Positions 8,514 through 18,235 of a stretch of DNA of 64,000 nucleotides are shown here, in pieces. Source of the DNA: Yoonia sp. F2084L (GTDB lineage: Bacteria; Pseudomonadota; Alphaproteobacteria; Rhodobacterales; Rhodobacteraceae). The stretch lies in NCBI RefSeq assembly GCF_023015625.1, contig NZ_JALKAH010000005.1:186001-250000 (forward strand), in the 5' to 3' direction. The notes beneath the pieces were generated by a model. It had not been told where the DNA came from. It made no database searches and saw only the letters and a list, made by a program, of their open reading frames with translations. Every line of letters starts with the position of its first letter. Positions within the stretch are counted from its first letter, which is position 1. A program made the position numbers and the translations under genes.

Positions 8514-9253
8514 CCGCGCGCCTCATCCATGATACGGCGCATTTCGCCTATTGTGGGGCCAAGACCGCGGAAAATCGCCTCGCCAATCACAAAATGGCCG
8601 ATGTTCAACTCAACGACCTGCGGCAAAGCGGCGACTGGCGACACACAATCATAGGTCAGACCGTGACCGGCATGGACCTCTAGCCCCAGATCATCGGCAA
8701 AGGCTGCCATCTCGGTCAATTTGCGCAACTCTTCGTCACGCGCGTCAAAACGCCCTTCGGCATGGGCATCGCAGTAAGCACCGGTGTGCAGTTCGATCAC
8801 TTGCGCACCAATCCGGTGCGCGGCTTCGATCTGGCGCTGATCAGCTGCGATAAAGATCGACACGCGGCACCCGGCATCACGCAAAGGTGCGATATAATGC
8901 GCCAAGGAGTTTTCTTCGCGGGCAACCTCCAGCCCACCTTCTGTGGTCCGTTCCTCACGCTTTTCAGGCACGATGCACACTGCATGAGGCTTATGGCGCA
9001 GTGCAATGGCTTGCATTTCTTGCGTCGCCGCCATTTCAAAATTCAACGGCCCCTTCAACGCGGCCATCAGCCCTTCGATATCCGCATCCGAGATATGCCT
9101 GCGATCCTCGCGCAAATGCGCTGTGATCCCGTCAGCGCCCGCCTCTTCTGCCATAACGGCGGCGCGGACCGGGTCAGGCACAGCCCCACCGCGCGCATTC
9201 CGCACGGTCGCCACATGGTCAATGTTCACCCCAAGGCGCAGTTTCTTGGTCAT
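8510..9253 (-). CDS. pdxJ: Pyridoxine 5'-phosphate synthase
   Basis: 247 residues from the ATG at 9253, chosen over an upstream ATG at 9262 because AAGGA lies ten bases before it and directly abuts the other. [18 protein letters not shown] is the phosphate/substrate-binding N-terminus, [14 protein letters not shown] the central motif, and [13 protein letters not shown] the late conserved loop of this TIM barrel. PdxJ joins 1-deoxyxylulose 5-phosphate and 3-amino-1-hydroxyacetone 1-phosphate to form pyridoxine 5'-phosphate in vitamin B6 synthesis. Pairing with acpS is classical in proteobacteria; here a small frame intervenes. Confidence 0.96.
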   Translation of the reverse strand: MTKKLRLGVNIDHVATVRNARGGAVPDPVRAAVMAEEAGADGITAHLREDRRHISDADIEGLMAALKGPLNFEMAATQEMQAIALRHKPHAVCIVPEKREERTTEGGLEVAREENSLAHYIAPLRDAGCRVSIFIAADQRQIEAAHRIGAQVIELHTGAYCDAHAEGRFDARDEELRKLTEMAAFADDLGLEVHAGHGLTYDCVSPVAALPQVVELNIGHFVIGEAIFRGLGPTIGEMRRIMDEARG

Positions 9254-9280
9254 CGGGAGCATTCCTTTGTCTTGAGCAGC

Positions 9281-9922
9281 TTAGTTGCTGGCGTCTTCGC
9301 TAGGTGATGTCTTTTTCTTCAACTGGTCAAGCTTTGCCAGCAACGCTTTCTTGCGGCGCATCTGATAAGCGCTGATCACAGGCACAGCCAGATAGTAGGC
9401 AACCGTCGCAGTGATCAATCCAGGAATTATCCCGCCCACAAGATAAGGAAAGAACACATCGTCATAAAAAACGCGAAGCCCATGCCAGTTGATCCGGGCA
9501 GGCGTGAAAACAGCGACGATATTGTTCCACAGATCATAGCTGGCATCCGCGAATTTTTGACCAAGGTGGTCATTCCGTCCCGGCGGCAGGCCCAACATCC
9601 AAGACCCCAGACTGATGGACAAGTAACCAATGGGCGGAAAGGTCAGTGGGTTACCAAAGAACGTCGCCATCAAGGCGGCAAGGATATTGCCACGCAGCAA
9701 CCGCGCGATGATCGCGCCAAAGACGAAATGCAGACCAAAAAGCGGTGTGAAACAGATAAAAACACCCGCCCAGATGCCACGACTGATCTTTTCAGGCGTG
9801 TCAGGCAGACGGCGCACACGATGTTTGACGTATTCAAAGGCACGGGTCCAACCACCACGGGGATAGAAGAAATCCAGCACGATCTGCCAGATCGCGCGTC
9901 TATCCCTGCGTTTGAATACCAA
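9281..9922 (-). CDS. DUF2062 domain membrane protein
   Basis: 213 residues. A short basic N-terminus is followed by the DUF2062 signature GVFICFTPLFGLHFVFGAII and NPLTFPPIGYLSISLGSWML, then a C-terminal hydrophobic segment (GGIIPGLITATVAYYLAV) and a lysine-rich tail. At least three membrane segments are expected. Function is not established. The start appears to be TTG at 9920-9922 with AAGGA nine bases upstream inside the end of rsh, so translation is probably coupled to rsh. Located between rsh and pdxJ in the housekeeping block. Confidence 0.85.
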   Translation of the reverse strand: MVFKRRDRRAIWQIVLDFFYPRGGWTRAFEYVKHRVRRLPDTPEKISRGIWAGVFICFTPLFGLHFVFGAIIARLLRGNILAALMATFFGNPLTFPPIGYLSISLGSWMLGLPPGRNDHLGQKFADASYDLWNNIVAVFTPARINWHGLRVFYDDVFFPYLVGGIIPGLITATVAYYLAVPVISAYQMRRKKALLAKLDQLKKKTSPSEDASN

Positions 9923-9928
9923 AAGTCG

Positions 9929-12079
9929 TCATCCTTCTCTGCGGGGTGTGCCCGCGCCCAAGGCCGCAAGCCCCGGATCTTTGTGCCGTGTGATCGTCGA
10001 CACGTTGCTTTCTGCCTCAAGCGCGGTCTGAATGCGGTGCAAGTGCTCCGCGTCGCGCAAATCTACGTCAATCAATAACCTAAAATAGTCTGGTTTCCGG
10101 TCAATGAACTTAAGGTCAGAGATATTGGCGCTTTGTTCGCCGATCAATGTGCAAATACGTCCCAGGACACCAGAATCATTTGCGATCGTGGCGTCAAACG
10201 TGACGGTGTTCACAGCAGCGTGTGTGCCTTCATGCCAATGCAGATCAATCCAGCGTTCTGGCTGGTCCTCATAGTCAGCCAAAGCTTCGCAATCAATCGC
10301 ATGGACAACAACGCCTTGCCCGCGAAAGGTAATGCCCAGGATACGCTCACCCGGCACTGGCTGACAACAGGCACCACGTTGCTGCACCTGATCGGAGGCA
10401 AGACCGACAACAGCGCGCCTCTGGTCAATCACTTCGCCTTGAGCGTGCTCAAGCTCGGGATAAATCGCGGTGACAACCGCGCGCCCGGTCAGTTCCGCGC
10501 TGCCAAGGCGGGCCAGCATTTCTTCAACGCCGTCAATCGCCAGTGCTTTCGCAGCAGTCTTCAACGCCTTGTCGGTGCTTTTCTTGCCGACATTTTCAAA
10601 GGCAACACGGGCGAGTTCGCGGCCCAGACGCACAAAGCGTTCGCGGTCTTCTTCACGCAAGGACCGCCGGATTGCCGTTTTCGCACGACCCGTCACAGCG
10701 ATATCAATCCACGTCGCCTGTGGCGTTTGCCCTTCGGCGGTGATCACATCGACAGACTGTCCGTTCTTCAGGCGGGTCCAAAGCGGCACGCGCAGCCCAT
10801 CAACCTTGGCCCCGACACAGGCCGATCCGATGCGGGTGTGGATCGCATAAGCAAAATCAATCGGTGTCGCCCCGCGCGGCAGTTTGATCACATCACCCTT
10901 GGGTGTGAAGCAGAACACCTGATCCTGATACATCTCAAGCTTGACCGCTTCGAGGAATTCATCGTGGTCCTGATCTTCGTCCAACCGCTCGGTCAGCGAG
11001 GAAATCCATTTTACCGGATCGACCGCAAAGCGGTTCTCGACCCGTTCACCGTTCTTATAGGACCAGTGCGCTGCAACGCCGGTCTCGGCCACTTCGTGCA
11101 TTTCGCGGGTGCGGATCTGGACCTCGACTTGCTTGCCGTCACGCCCGGACACGGTGGTGTGGATCGAGCGATAGCCGTTGGATTTTGGCTGGCTGATGTA
11201 GTCTTTAAACCGTCCCGGCACTGCACGCCAACGCTGATGAATGGCACCCAGCACGCGGTAGCAATCCGCCTCGGTCGCTACAATGATGCGAAAGCCGTAG
11301 ATGTCGGACAGGCGGCTGAACCCCTGCTCTTTCTCCTGCATCTTGCGCCAGATCGAATAGGGCTTTTTCGCACGGCCGATCACATCAGCGGTGATACTGG
11401 CTTTTTCCAGCTCAACCCGCATGTCGGCGGTGATCTTTTGGACCACATCACCGGTTTCGCGCTGCAACGTGATAAAGCGACGAATGATTGAATTGCGGCC
11501 CTCGGGGTTCAGGACACGGAAGGACAGATCCTCCAGCTCTTCGCGCATCCATTGCATACCCATGCGGCCCGCAAGAGGGGCAAAGATATCCATCGTTTCG
11601 CGCGCCTTTTGGGCCTGCTTGTCCGGGCGCATGGATTTGATCGTGCGCATATTGTGCAATCGGTCAGCCAGCTTGACCAATGTCACCCGCAGATCGCGCG
11701 AGGTCGCCATGAAAAGCTTGCGAAAGTTTTCGGCCTGCTTTGTCTGGGTTGAGGTCAGTTGCAGGTTCGTCAGCTTGGTGACACCGTCAACCAGTTCGGC
11801 AATCTCGCGGCCAAAGCGTTTCTCGACCTCAGAAAAAGACGCCTTGGTGTCTTCAATCGTGTCGTGCAGCAATGCCGTCACAAGCGTGGCGTCATCCATC
11901 TGCTGTTCTGCCAAAATACCAGCCACCGCGGCAGGATGCGTGAAATACGGCTCGCCGGAGTGGCGAAACTGTCCGTCATGCATCTCAGCACCAAAGGCGA
12001 ATGCATCGCGCAGCAATACCTGATTGGAATTTGGGTTGTAGGTGCGGACCAGTGAGATCAGATCATCTGCGTTCGTCAT
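9929..12079 (-). CDS. rsh: Bifunctional (p)ppGpp synthetase/hydrolase (RelA/SpoT homologue)
   Basis: 716 residues with the full long-RSH layout: HD hydrolase domain (YFTHPAAVAGILAEQ, LLHDTIEDT, about residues 40-190), synthetase domain (YGFRIIVATEADCYRVLG, KSNGYRSIHTTV, about 240-360), TGS domain near CFTPKGDVIKLPRGATPID, and a C-terminal ACT domain. Intact HD and synthetase motifs indicate one enzyme that both makes and degrades the stringent-response alarmone, as usual in alphaproteobacteria. It follows rpoZ by about 40 bp and shares its promoter region. Confidence 0.95.
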   Translation of the reverse strand: MTNADDLISLVRTYNPNSNQVLLRDAFAFGAEMHDGQFRHSGEPYFTHPAAVAGILAEQQMDDATLVTALLHDTIEDTKASFSEVEKRFGREIAELVDGVTKLTNLQLTSTQTKQAENFRKLFMATSRDLRVTLVKLADRLHNMRTIKSMRPDKQAQKARETMDIFAPLAGRMGMQWMREELEDLSFRVLNPEGRNSIIRRFITLQRETGDVVQKITADMRVELEKASITADVIGRAKKPYSIWRKMQEKEQGFSRLSDIYGFRIIVATEADCYRVLGAIHQRWRAVPGRFKDYISQPKSNGYRSIHTTVSGRDGKQVEVQIRTREMHEVAETGVAAHWSYKNGERVENRFAVDPVKWISSLTERLDEDQDHDEFLEAVKLEMYQDQVFCFTPKGDVIKLPRGATPIDFAYAIHTRIGSACVGAKVDGLRVPLWTRLKNGQSVDVITAEGQTPQATWIDIAVTGRAKTAIRRSLREEDRERFVRLGRELARVAFENVGKKSTDKALKTAAKALAIDGVEEMLARLGSAELTGRAVVTAIYPELEHAQGEVIDQRRAVVGLASDQVQQRGACCQPVPGERILGITFRGQGVVVHAIDCEALADYEDQPERWIDLHWHEGTHAAVNTVTFDATIANDSGVLGRICTLIGEQSANISDLKFIDRKPDYFRLLIDVDLRDAEHLHRIQTALEAESNVSTITRHKDPGLAALGAGTPRREG

Positions 12080-12119
12080 CCGGTCCCGCGCCTATCCATA
12101 TAAGGCCGGTAAGGCGGCC

Positions 12120-12473
12120 TTAGCGCTGCCCTTGCGCATCCATCAATGCGCGCAGCAGTTTCTCTTCTGACATATCGTCTTCTGCGGGCTTGTCCGTCTC
12201 GGCGCCCATCAACAAGGACATGCTGTCCTCTTCGGGTTCATCAACCTCGATCTGGGTCTGGTTCGCTTCAATCATGCGCTCGCGCAGATCCGCGGCCTGC
12301 TGGGTTTCTTCCGCAATCTCACGCAGAGAAACAACAGGGTTTTTGTCGTTGTCACGGTTCACTGTGATCGGGCCACCAGCGGAAATTTCGCGGGCACGAT
12401 GTGCAGCAAGCATCACCAGTTCAAACCGGTTAGGAACTTTATCGACGCAATCTTCTACGGTGACGCGGGCCAT
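12120..12473 (-). CDS. rpoZ: DNA-directed RNA polymerase omega subunit
   Basis: 117 residues beginning [20 protein letters not shown] and continuing [11 protein letters not shown], the conserved omega core that wraps the beta' subunit. The C-terminal half is a long acidic alphaproteobacterial extension ([23 protein letters not shown]). The omega subunit helps assemble RNA polymerase and is involved in the response to ppGpp, which fits the adjacent rsh. It is the first gene of the minus-strand block; a promoter candidate lies about 45 bp upstream. Confidence 0.95.
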   Translation of the reverse strand: MARVTVEDCVDKVPNRFELVMLAAHRAREISAGGPITVNRDNDKNPVVSLREIAEETQQAADLRERMIEANQTQIEVDEPEEDSMSLLMGAETDKPAEDDMSEEKLLRALMDAQGQR

Positions 12474-12516
12474 GAGGCGTACTCCAGTCGGGTCAAAAGG
12501 GACATTGGAAGTCGCC

Positions 12517-12545
12517 TACTTAGAGGCTTAGAGCGAGGTTGACAA
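12517..12545 (-). promoter_or_regulatory. Candidate sigma-70 type promoter for rpoZ-rsh
   Basis: On the minus strand TTGTCA (12545-12540) is followed by a 17-bp spacer and TAAGTA (12522-12517). The -35 matches the consensus at five of six positions and the spacer is ideal; the -10 is fair, with a T first and A last. Transcription would begin around 12510, giving a short leader before the rpoZ ATG at 12473. Prediction by eye only. Confidence 0.4.
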
Positions 12546-12574
12546 GGGCCAGAGACCATGTGGAGCGCAGTTTT

Positions 12575-13162
12575 CTAAGGGGTGTTTGCACCATCCAGCC
12601 GCACCACGTCAGCCTGTGCCGCAGAGGGCAGTGCTGCACACATCTGGGCGACCGAGAGGTCGAGCAGCGGATGGTCCCAATCCGGGGCAACATCCATCAA
12701 GGGGATCAGCACAAACGCGCGGTCCTGCAAACGCGGATGCGGCAGGATCAATTCAGTGGGCATCATCGCCTGCTGATCGTCCAGTGATAGGTCACGCCAA
12801 TAGGCATGGGTTGCAGCGTCTGGTTGCACGTCATCGGCAATGGCGATCAGGTCAATATCAAGCGTGCGTTGCCCCCAACGCCGGGTTCGGATGCGACCGG
12901 CATCGGCTTCGATTCTGTGTAGCTGATCCAGCAAATCCGCCGGTGACAGCTTTGTGAAGATCGCCATCGCAGCATTCACAAAATCCGGTCCCGCCCCCGC
13001 CGGAAAAGCCGGTGTTGTAAACAATCCGCTGAATTTCGCTGATTGTTCCGATAATTGGCCGACAGCCAGCATAGACTTTTGTACAGTTTCCCTTGCGTCA
13101 CCCCAGACCGATTCTTCGTTGCTGCCAAGGGCGATCAGCGCTAACCGGCTTACTATGCTCAT
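12575..13162 (-). CDS. folK: 2-amino-4-hydroxy-6-hydroxymethyldihydropteridine pyrophosphokinase
   Basis: 195 residues from ATG 13162, preferred to the upstream ATG at 13180 because GAGG lies upstream of it. Motifs are LIALGSN at the N-terminus, TTPAFPAGAGPDFVNAAM for substrate binding, and RRWGQRTLDIDLI, the HPPK signature with the Mg-binding aspartates; LPHPRLQDRAFVLIPL follows. HPPK activates the pterin for dihydrofolate synthesis. It is transcribed toward rpoZ and separated from it by about 100 bp that holds the rpoZ promoter candidate. Confidence 0.93.
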   Translation of the reverse strand: MSIVSRLALIALGSNEESVWGDARETVQKSMLAVGQLSEQSAKFSGLFTTPAFPAGAGPDFVNAAMAIFTKLSPADLLDQLHRIEADAGRIRTRRWGQRTLDIDLIAIADDVQPDAATHAYWRDLSLDDQQAMMPTELILPHPRLQDRAFVLIPLMDVAPDWDHPLLDLSVAQMCAALPSAAQADVVRLDGANTP

Positions 13163-13272
13163 ATGACTGTCTTGCCTCATTCGTGGAAAACATTAAATAA
13201 GTGAAATCTTTGTGCGAACCATAACACTCACGGACAAACAACGCGCAAGGTCTATATTTGGAAGGACCATCC

Positions 13273-13848
13273 ATGTTTTATCGGGACGAGCGATTGGCGC
13301 TCTTTATCGATGGATCAAACCTGTATGCAGCGGCTAAGTCGCTTGGGTTTGACATTGATTACAAACTTTTGCGGCAGGAATTCATGCGCCGCGGAAAAAT
13401 GCTTCGGGCATTCTACTACACCGCACTTTTGGAGAACGACGAATACTCGCCGATTCGACCACTCGTGGATTGGTTGAACTACAACGGCTTCACGATGGTG
13501 ACCAAACCGGCCAAGGAATACACCGACAGCATGGGTCGCCGGAAGGTGAAGGGCAACATGGACATCGAACTTGCGGTCGATGCGATGGAACTGGCCCCAC
13601 ACGTCGACCACGTTGTGCTGTTTTCCGGTGATGGCGATTTCCGGCCTCTTGTCGAGGCACTGCAACGCAAAGGTGTGCGCGTTTCCGTCGTTTCAACGAT
13701 TCGCAGCCAACCACCTATGATCGCCGACGAATTGCGCCGCCAAGCTGATAACTTCATCGAACTGGACGAGCTGCGCGATGTTGTTGGTCGTCCGACCCGC
13801 GAGCCGCGCATTGAGCCGGAACAAGAAGAAGTCACACAAGAAACGTAA
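13273..13848 (+). CDS. NYN domain protein (LabA/DUF88-like putative RNase)
   Basis: 191 residues from the ATG at 13273, which has AAGGA six bases upstream; the frame also has a TTG at 13258 that is unlikely to be used. PIN-like NYN acidic residues are visible in LFIDGSNLYAAAK (D13), KGNMDIELAVDAM and LFSGDGDFRPLV, the metal-ion cluster expected of a nuclease. C-terminal residues are acidic and Glu-rich. LabA-type NYN proteins are thought to act on RNA, but the target is unknown. Upstream folK is divergent; downstream a GC-rich hairpin precedes ispH. Confidence 0.82.
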   Translation: MFYRDERLALFIDGSNLYAAAKSLGFDIDYKLLRQEFMRRGKMLRAFYYTALLENDEYSPIRPLVDWLNYNGFTMVTKPAKEYTDSMGRRKVKGNMDIELAVDAMELAPHVDHVVLFSGDGDFRPLVEALQRKGVRVSVVSTIRSQPPMIADELRRQADNFIELDELRDVVGRPTREPRIEPEQEEVTQET

Positions 13849-13857
13849 GCGTCCAGA

Positions 13858-13886
13858 GATTGGGGCGCGCGCACTGCGCTCCAATC
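13858..13886 (+). terminator. GC-rich hairpin after the NYN gene
   Basis: GATTGGGGCGC (13858-13868) and GCGCTCCAATC (13876-13886) pair over 11 positions with one G-U and a 7-nt loop, starting 9 nt after the NYN stop. No T-run follows, so it may be a Rho-dependent end, an mRNA-stabilising stem or a weak terminator between the NYN gene and ispH. Confidence 0.4.
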
Positions 13887-13956
13887 CGCCGCAGCATCTG
13901 ATGCTGGACCTACACGGCCCAAACCCTTACCTCTGGTGATGACACCGGAGTATGCG

Positions 13957-14907
13957 ATGACCAAACCACCTCTCACCCTTTATCTGGCCGCCCCGCGCGG
14001 GTTTTGTGCTGGCGTCGACCGCGCCATCAAGATCGTCGAGATGGCTTTAGAAAAATGGGGCGCGCCGGTCTATGTGCGCCACGAGATTGTGCACAATAAA
14101 TTCGTTGTCGATGCGCTGCGCGATCAAGGTGCTGTGTTTGTCGAGGAACTGGACGACTGTCCCGACGACCGGCCTGTGATCTTTTCGGCCCACGGTGTGC
14201 CCAAATCGGTGCCCGCCGCCGCAGCCAAGCGCGAGATGGTTTATGTCGATGCGACCTGCCCGCTCGTCAGCAAGGTCCATATCGAGGCCCAGCGCCATGC
14301 CGACAATGGCCTGCAAATGATCATGATCGGCCACGAAGGCCACCCCGAAACCGTCGGCACGATGGGGCAACTGCCAGATGGCGAAGTGCTGCTGGTTGAG
14401 ACTGTTGCCGATGTCGCCACCGTCACAGTGCGCGACCCTGACAAGCTTGCCTTTGTGACCCAGACCACGCTATCGGTCGATGACACGGCTGATATCGTCG
14501 CGGCCCTTTATGATCGTTTCCCCAAGATCGTAGGCCCCCACAAAGAAGACATCTGCTACGCCACAACGAACCGCCAAGAGGCCGTCAAGGCGATGGCTCC
14601 CAAATGCGATGCCATGCTGGTGGTTGGCGCACCCAATTCATCCAACTCAAAACGGCTGGTCGAGGTCGGCGCGCGGGCTGGCTGCCAATACGCGCAACTG
14701 GTGCAACGGGCGACCGACATCGACTGGCGCGCGCTGGAGGGGATCAAGTCAATGGGGATTACAGCCGGGGCTTCTGCGCCAGAGGTCCTGATCACCGAAG
14801 TGATCGACGCCTTCAAAGACCGCTTTGATACAACCGTCGAGATGGTGGTCACGGCCCAGGAGAATGTGGAATTCAAAGTGCCTCGGGTCCTGCGCGAACC
14901 TGCGTGA
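13957..14907 (+). CDS. ispH: 4-hydroxy-3-methylbut-2-enyl diphosphate reductase
   Basis: 316 residues from the ATG at 13957, which has GGAG six bases upstream; an earlier ATG at 13936 lacks one. The three Fe-S cysteines are seen in [23 protein letters not shown] and [14 protein letters not shown]; the proton-relay E is in the [13 protein letters not shown] region and the substrate SxN motif is [11 protein letters not shown]. IspH catalyses the last step of the MEP isoprenoid pathway, giving IPP and DMAPP. First gene of an eight-gene plus-strand chain; its TGA overlaps the next start. Confidence 0.96.
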   Translation: MTKPPLTLYLAAPRGFCAGVDRAIKIVEMALEKWGAPVYVRHEIVHNKFVVDALRDQGAVFVEELDDCPDDRPVIFSAHGVPKSVPAAAAKREMVYVDATCPLVSKVHIEAQRHADNGLQMIMIGHEGHPETVGTMGQLPDGEVLLVETVADVATVTVRDPDKLAFVTQTTLSVDDTADIVAALYDRFPKIVGPHKEDICYATTNRQEAVKAMAPKCDAMLVVGAPNSSNSKRLVEVGARAGCQYAQLVQRATDIDWRALEGIKSMGITAGASAPEVLITEVIDAFKDRFDTTVEMVVTAQENVEFKVPRVLREPA

Positions 14908-15449
14908 ATGCAATGACGACCTATGATCTGACTTGGCAATGGGTTGATGGCGGGGGTGACCGTGCAAGCGTCATGGTTAAGGATGACGGATGGTTCGTCT
15001 CAGGTCAGCATGGATCGACCTGCTACTGGCTGACAACGGATCAGGACGGGGCGGCCCAGACTGTTGAGGTCGCTTTGGACGGCCCAGAGGACCACCCCGC
15101 AAAGCTCGCTTTGCGCCGCGACGCCTTCGGCTGGCACCACGCGGATGGCACATTAATTGAGCAAAGCATTCAGGCCTACGATGTTGATATTGCCTGCACC
15201 GCGCTGACGAACACCTTGCCGATCCGACGGTTGAACCTTGGCCCAGAGGAAAGCGCCGAGATTGATGTGCTGTATATCCCCATTCCTGCACTGAAACCGC
15301 ACGTCGTGCGTCAACACTATCGGCGCACCCCGACCGGGTATCTTTATGAAAACCGCGACAGCGGGTTCCGCGCGAACTTGACAGTGGACACTGCGGGCTG
15401 GGTCACCGATTATCCCGGTGTTTGTCACTTGACCGAGGGGGCGCCATGA
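14904..15449 (+). CDS. Putative glycolipid-binding domain protein (DUF1089)
   Basis: 181 residues, no signal peptide. The sequence starts near [13 protein letters not shown], contains FGWHHADG and [13 protein letters not shown], then [15 protein letters not shown] and [14 protein letters not shown], the order seen in the putative glycolipid-binding family PF06475 (formerly DUF1089). The biological ligand is not established. It starts at GTG 14904, inside the ispH stop, or ATG 14913. Its own stop overlaps the next gene by 4 nt, so it is embedded in the ispH chain. Confidence 0.78.
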   Translation: MNAMTTYDLTWQWVDGGGDRASVMVKDDGWFVSGQHGSTCYWLTTDQDGAAQTVEVALDGPEDHPAKLALRRDAFGWHHADGTLIEQSIQAYDVDIACTALTNTLPIRRLNLGPEESAEIDVLYIPIPALKPHVVRQHYRRTPTGYLYENRDSGFRANLTVDTAGWVTDYPGVCHLTEGAP

Positions 15450-16060
15450 TCAGCCTGCAGTTTCTTATCACCGCCATTGTCGTATGCATCGCACCGGGCA
15501 CGGGCGTGATCTACACACTGGCTTTGGGCCTTGGCCAAGGGCGGCGCGCGGCGATCGCGGCGGCAGCAGGATGCACTTTTGGGATCGTGCCACACTTGGC
15601 GGCGGCAACGCTGGGACTGGCGGCCCTTTTGCACACCAGCGCCCTGCTGTTCCAGATCGTAAAATTCGCAGGGGTCGCCTATCTGCTTTATCTCGCATGG
15701 CAGGCGCTGAAGTCGGATGGCGCATTGGCAATCCGGCCGGATGCCACACCACAAGCCGCCTTCAAGATCGCCCGACGCGGCGCTTTGATCAACATCCTGA
15801 ACCCCAAGCTGTCGATCTTCTTCCTCGCCCTGCTGCCGCCATTCCTATCCGGCAACCCCGCGACAGCCACGGCTGAGATGGTTCTGCTTGGCGGTATTTT
15901 CATGGCGCTGACCTTTGTGATCTTTGTCCTCTACGGCGTTTTTGCCGCCTTCGCGCGTGACTGGCTGCTGCAAAGTGAGACCGTCATGAAATGGCTCAGC
16001 CGGTCCTTTGCGGGCATCTTTGCAGCACTTGGCCTGCGATTGGCGTTTGAGAAAGCATGA
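15446..16060 (+). CDS. LysE/RhtB family amino acid exporter-like protein
   Basis: 204 residues from ATG 15446, overlapping the preceding TGA (ATGA). About six hydrophobic segments; the N-terminal CIAPGTGVIYTLALGLGQGRR is the LysE/RhtB signature (PGP-type motif followed by GxRxG), and the middle has GVAYLLYLAWQALKS and LNPKLSIFFLALLPPF. Homologues export amino acids, homoserine lactones or similar small molecules; the substrate is unknown. It is translationally coupled to both neighbours. Confidence 0.85.
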   Translation: MISLQFLITAIVVCIAPGTGVIYTLALGLGQGRRAAIAAAAGCTFGIVPHLAAATLGLAALLHTSALLFQIVKFAGVAYLLYLAWQALKSDGALAIRPDATPQAAFKIARRGALINILNPKLSIFFLALLPPFLSGNPATATAEMVLLGGIFMALTFVIFVLYGVFAAFARDWLLQSETVMKWLSRSFAGIFAALGLRLAFEKA

Positions 16061-16506
16061 ATGATATCCCACGCTCTGCCCTGATCCTTGGCTTGGCTGG
16101 CCTCATCCCGTTTATCTGGGGTGCGGCGACCATCATACTGCCGGATCTCGCACTCTGGGGGCAAATGAACCTGAGCGGCAGGTTCATAGGGCCCTATGTG
16201 CAGCTGTTCTACGGCGCGGTGATCCTGTCGTTCATGTCCGGGGTCCTTTGGGGGTTTGCGACCAAGGCGACCGGGCAGATCGCAACGGCCAGCTATATCT
16301 TGTCCGTGATCCCGGCACTTTGGGCGTTTTTCATGACAGGTGGCGGACCGACCACCGCAGCCGTTAATATGATCGTGGGCTTTCTTGGGCTGCTTTTGCT
16401 GGACTGGCATTTCTGGCGGCTGGGTCTTGCCCCGCCGTGGTGGATGCATCTGCGTGGGCTTTTGACGGCGATCGTGATCATCACCTATTTGCCATTGGTG
16501 TTTTGA
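16057..16506 (+). CDS. DUF3429 domain membrane protein
   Basis: 149 residues with about five hydrophobic segments. The pattern FIWGAATIILPD, YVQLFYGAVILSFMSGVLWGF and LLLLDWHFWR, with aromatic conserved positions, is that of DUF3429 proteins of the inner membrane. Function is unknown. The ATG overlaps the LysE-like stop by 4 nt and only one base separates its stop from the next start. Confidence 0.82.
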   Translation: MNDIPRSALILGLAGLIPFIWGAATIILPDLALWGQMNLSGRFIGPYVQLFYGAVILSFMSGVLWGFATKATGQIATASYILSVIPALWAFFMTGGGPTTAAVNMIVGFLGLLLLDWHFWRLGLAPPWWMHLRGLLTAIVIITYLPLVF

Positions 16507-16507
16507 T

Positions 16508-17107
16508 ATGGCCGACAAAGAAACCATCGCGACCTACAATGCCAAAGCGGCGGATTACGCCAACTTGGTCGCAAGCGATGCACCCGACACATCATTGCAA
16601 TCCTTCATTGATTTGATGCCAAAAGGCGGGCGCGTTCTGGATCTTGGCTGCGGCCCGGGTGCCGCTTCAGCGCACATGCGCGACGCCGGACTGGTGCCCG
16701 ATCCGGTGGACGCATCTGAAGGCATGATCAACATCGCGACCGAGAAATTCGGTTTAGACGCGCGGCTTGGCACCTTTGAGGATATCAGCGGCGAGTCGAT
16801 CTACGCAGGCGTTTGGGCCAACTTCAGTCTGCTGCATGCCGCCCGCGAAGACCTGCCCCGCTATGTGCAAATGCTGCACCGCGCGACACAGCCAAACGGC
16901 ATCTTACACATTGGGATGAAGACCGGCGAAGGTACGGACCGTGACGCCATCAACCGTCGCTATACCTATGTGACTGTTGATGAACTCAAACGCCTGATCA
17001 CCGATGCGGGTTTCACGGTGAGTTACACCAAGGAGGGCGTCGAACGCGGGATGGCTGGAACAATGGACCCATTTGTCATTATGCGCGGGGTCAAATCCGG
17101 TGCCTGA
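16508..17107 (+). CDS. Class I SAM-dependent methyltransferase
   Basis: 199 residues. [11 protein letters not shown] is the typical N-terminal cap, and [15 protein letters not shown] is motif I binding S-adenosylmethionine; [11 protein letters not shown] and [15 protein letters not shown] correspond to motifs II and IV. The closest recognisable type is a Methyltransf_11/25-like small-molecule methyltransferase. The substrate is not evident. Its 3' end overlaps rnhA by 8 nt. Confidence 0.82.
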   Translation: MADKETIATYNAKAADYANLVASDAPDTSLQSFIDLMPKGGRVLDLGCGPGAASAHMRDAGLVPDPVDASEGMINIATEKFGLDARLGTFEDISGESIYAGVWANFSLLHAAREDLPRYVQMLHRATQPNGILHIGMKTGEGTDRDAINRRYTYVTVDELKRLITDAGFTVSYTKEGVERGMAGTMDPFVIMRGVKSGA

Positions 17108-17543
17108 GCTTTTTGCCTATACCGACGGCGCATGTTCTGGCAATCCCGGCCCCGGCGGCTGGGGTGCGCTGCTGATCGCCCGAGACGGTGACACCGTCCT
17201 GAAGGAACGCGAGCTCTGCGGGGGCGAGGCTGAAACGACAAACAACCGTATGGAATTGCTGGCGGCAATTACGGCTTTGGAAACACTTGATCGCCCAACG
17301 AAACTGACGGTCGTGACCGACAGCTCCTACGTCAAAGACGGGATCACCAAGTGGATTCATAGCTGGAAAAAAACCAACTGGAAAAAGGGGAAGGTCAAGA
17401 ACGTAGATCTTTGGCAGCGCCTTGATGCCGCCGCCGCCCGCCATGACGTGACATGGGAATGGGTCAAGGGGCACGCAGGCCACCCCGAAAACGAAAAGGC
17501 CGATGAATTGGCCCGCGCAGGCATGGAGCCGTTTAAACCATGA
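17100..17543 (+). CDS. rnhA: Ribonuclease HI
   Basis: 147 residues from GTG 17100, the start that places the first strand ([18 protein letters not shown]) at the N-terminus; the frame extends upstream to 17073 but those residues are not RNase H-like. The four catalytic acids are recognisable in [35 protein letters not shown] and the loop [16 protein letters not shown]. It removes RNA from RNA-DNA hybrids. Overlaps the methyltransferase by 8 nt and the hydrolase by 4 nt. Confidence 0.96.
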   Translation: MPELFAYTDGACSGNPGPGGWGALLIARDGDTVLKERELCGGEAETTNNRMELLAAITALETLDRPTKLTVVTDSSYVKDGITKWIHSWKKTNWKKGKVKNVDLWQRLDAAAARHDVTWEWVKGHAGHPENEKADELARAGMEPFKP

Positions 17544-18235
17544 ACGATCCACTGGTCCTTTTGCCCGGCATGATGTGCGATGCACGGCTATATGGCCCAC
17601 AGATCGACGCATTCTCGCATGAACGTGCGATAGTGACAGCCCCAATCAATGACCACGACACGGTTCAGGCTTTGGCGAAGGATATCCTCGACACGGCACC
17701 GCCCACATTCGCGCTGGCTGGCCTTTCCATGGGCGGCATCATCGCGATGGAGGTTATCCGACAGGCCCCTGAACGCATCACCCGGCTGGCTTTGCTGGAT
17801 ACAAACCCCAAGGCCGAGGCACCGGCCATCGCGCAATACCGGGAACCGCAGATAGAGAAGGTCCGCGCAGGCAACCTGCGGTCCGTCATGCGCGATGAAA
17901 TGAAGCCGAATTATCTGACCGATGGCCCGCGCATGGGCCAAATCCTTGATCTTTGCATGGCGATGGCCGCGACTTTGGGCGCTGATGTCTTCATCAACCA
18001 ATCGCGTGCGTTGCAGTCGCGGCCTGATCAGCAAGAAACGCTGCGCGGCGTCAAAGTGCCAACACTGATCCTCTGCGGTGAAGACGACACGCTTTGCCCG
18101 ATCCATCGGCATGAGTTGATGCACGATCTGATCTCTGGCGCGACACTGAAAATCATCAAAGGTGCGGGCCACCTGCCCACGCTCGAACAACCCGACGCAA
18201 CAAATGAGGCTTTGGCGAAATGGCTGAACCAGTAA
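17540..18235 (+). CDS. Alpha/beta hydrolase
   Basis: 231 residues. The N-terminal [14 protein letters not shown] forms the oxyanion region, the nucleophile elbow is [12 protein letters not shown], the acid lies in [10 protein letters not shown] and the histidine in [11 protein letters not shown], so the Ser-Asp-His triad is complete. It is a soluble esterase or C-C hydrolase type; the substrate is unknown. Start ATG overlaps the rnhA TGA as ATGA; the 3' end overlaps the RraA-like gene by 16 nt. Confidence 0.82.
   Translation: MNDPLVLLPGMMCDARLYGPQIDAFSHERAIVTAPINDHDTVQALAKDILDTAPPTFALAGLSMGGIIAMEVIRQAPERITRLALLDTNPKAEAPAIAQYREPQIEKVRAGNLRSVMRDEMKPNYLTDGPRMGQILDLCMAMAATLGADVFINQSRALQSRPDQQETLRGVKVPTLILCGEDDTLCPIHRHELMHDLISGATLKIIKGAGHLPTLEQPDATNEALAKWLNQ

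Noticed and set aside
10133..11491. 452-codon plus-strand open frame opposite rsh
   Set aside because: Lies wholly inside the conserved rsh gene and shows no motif; GC-rich codon bias produces such shadows.
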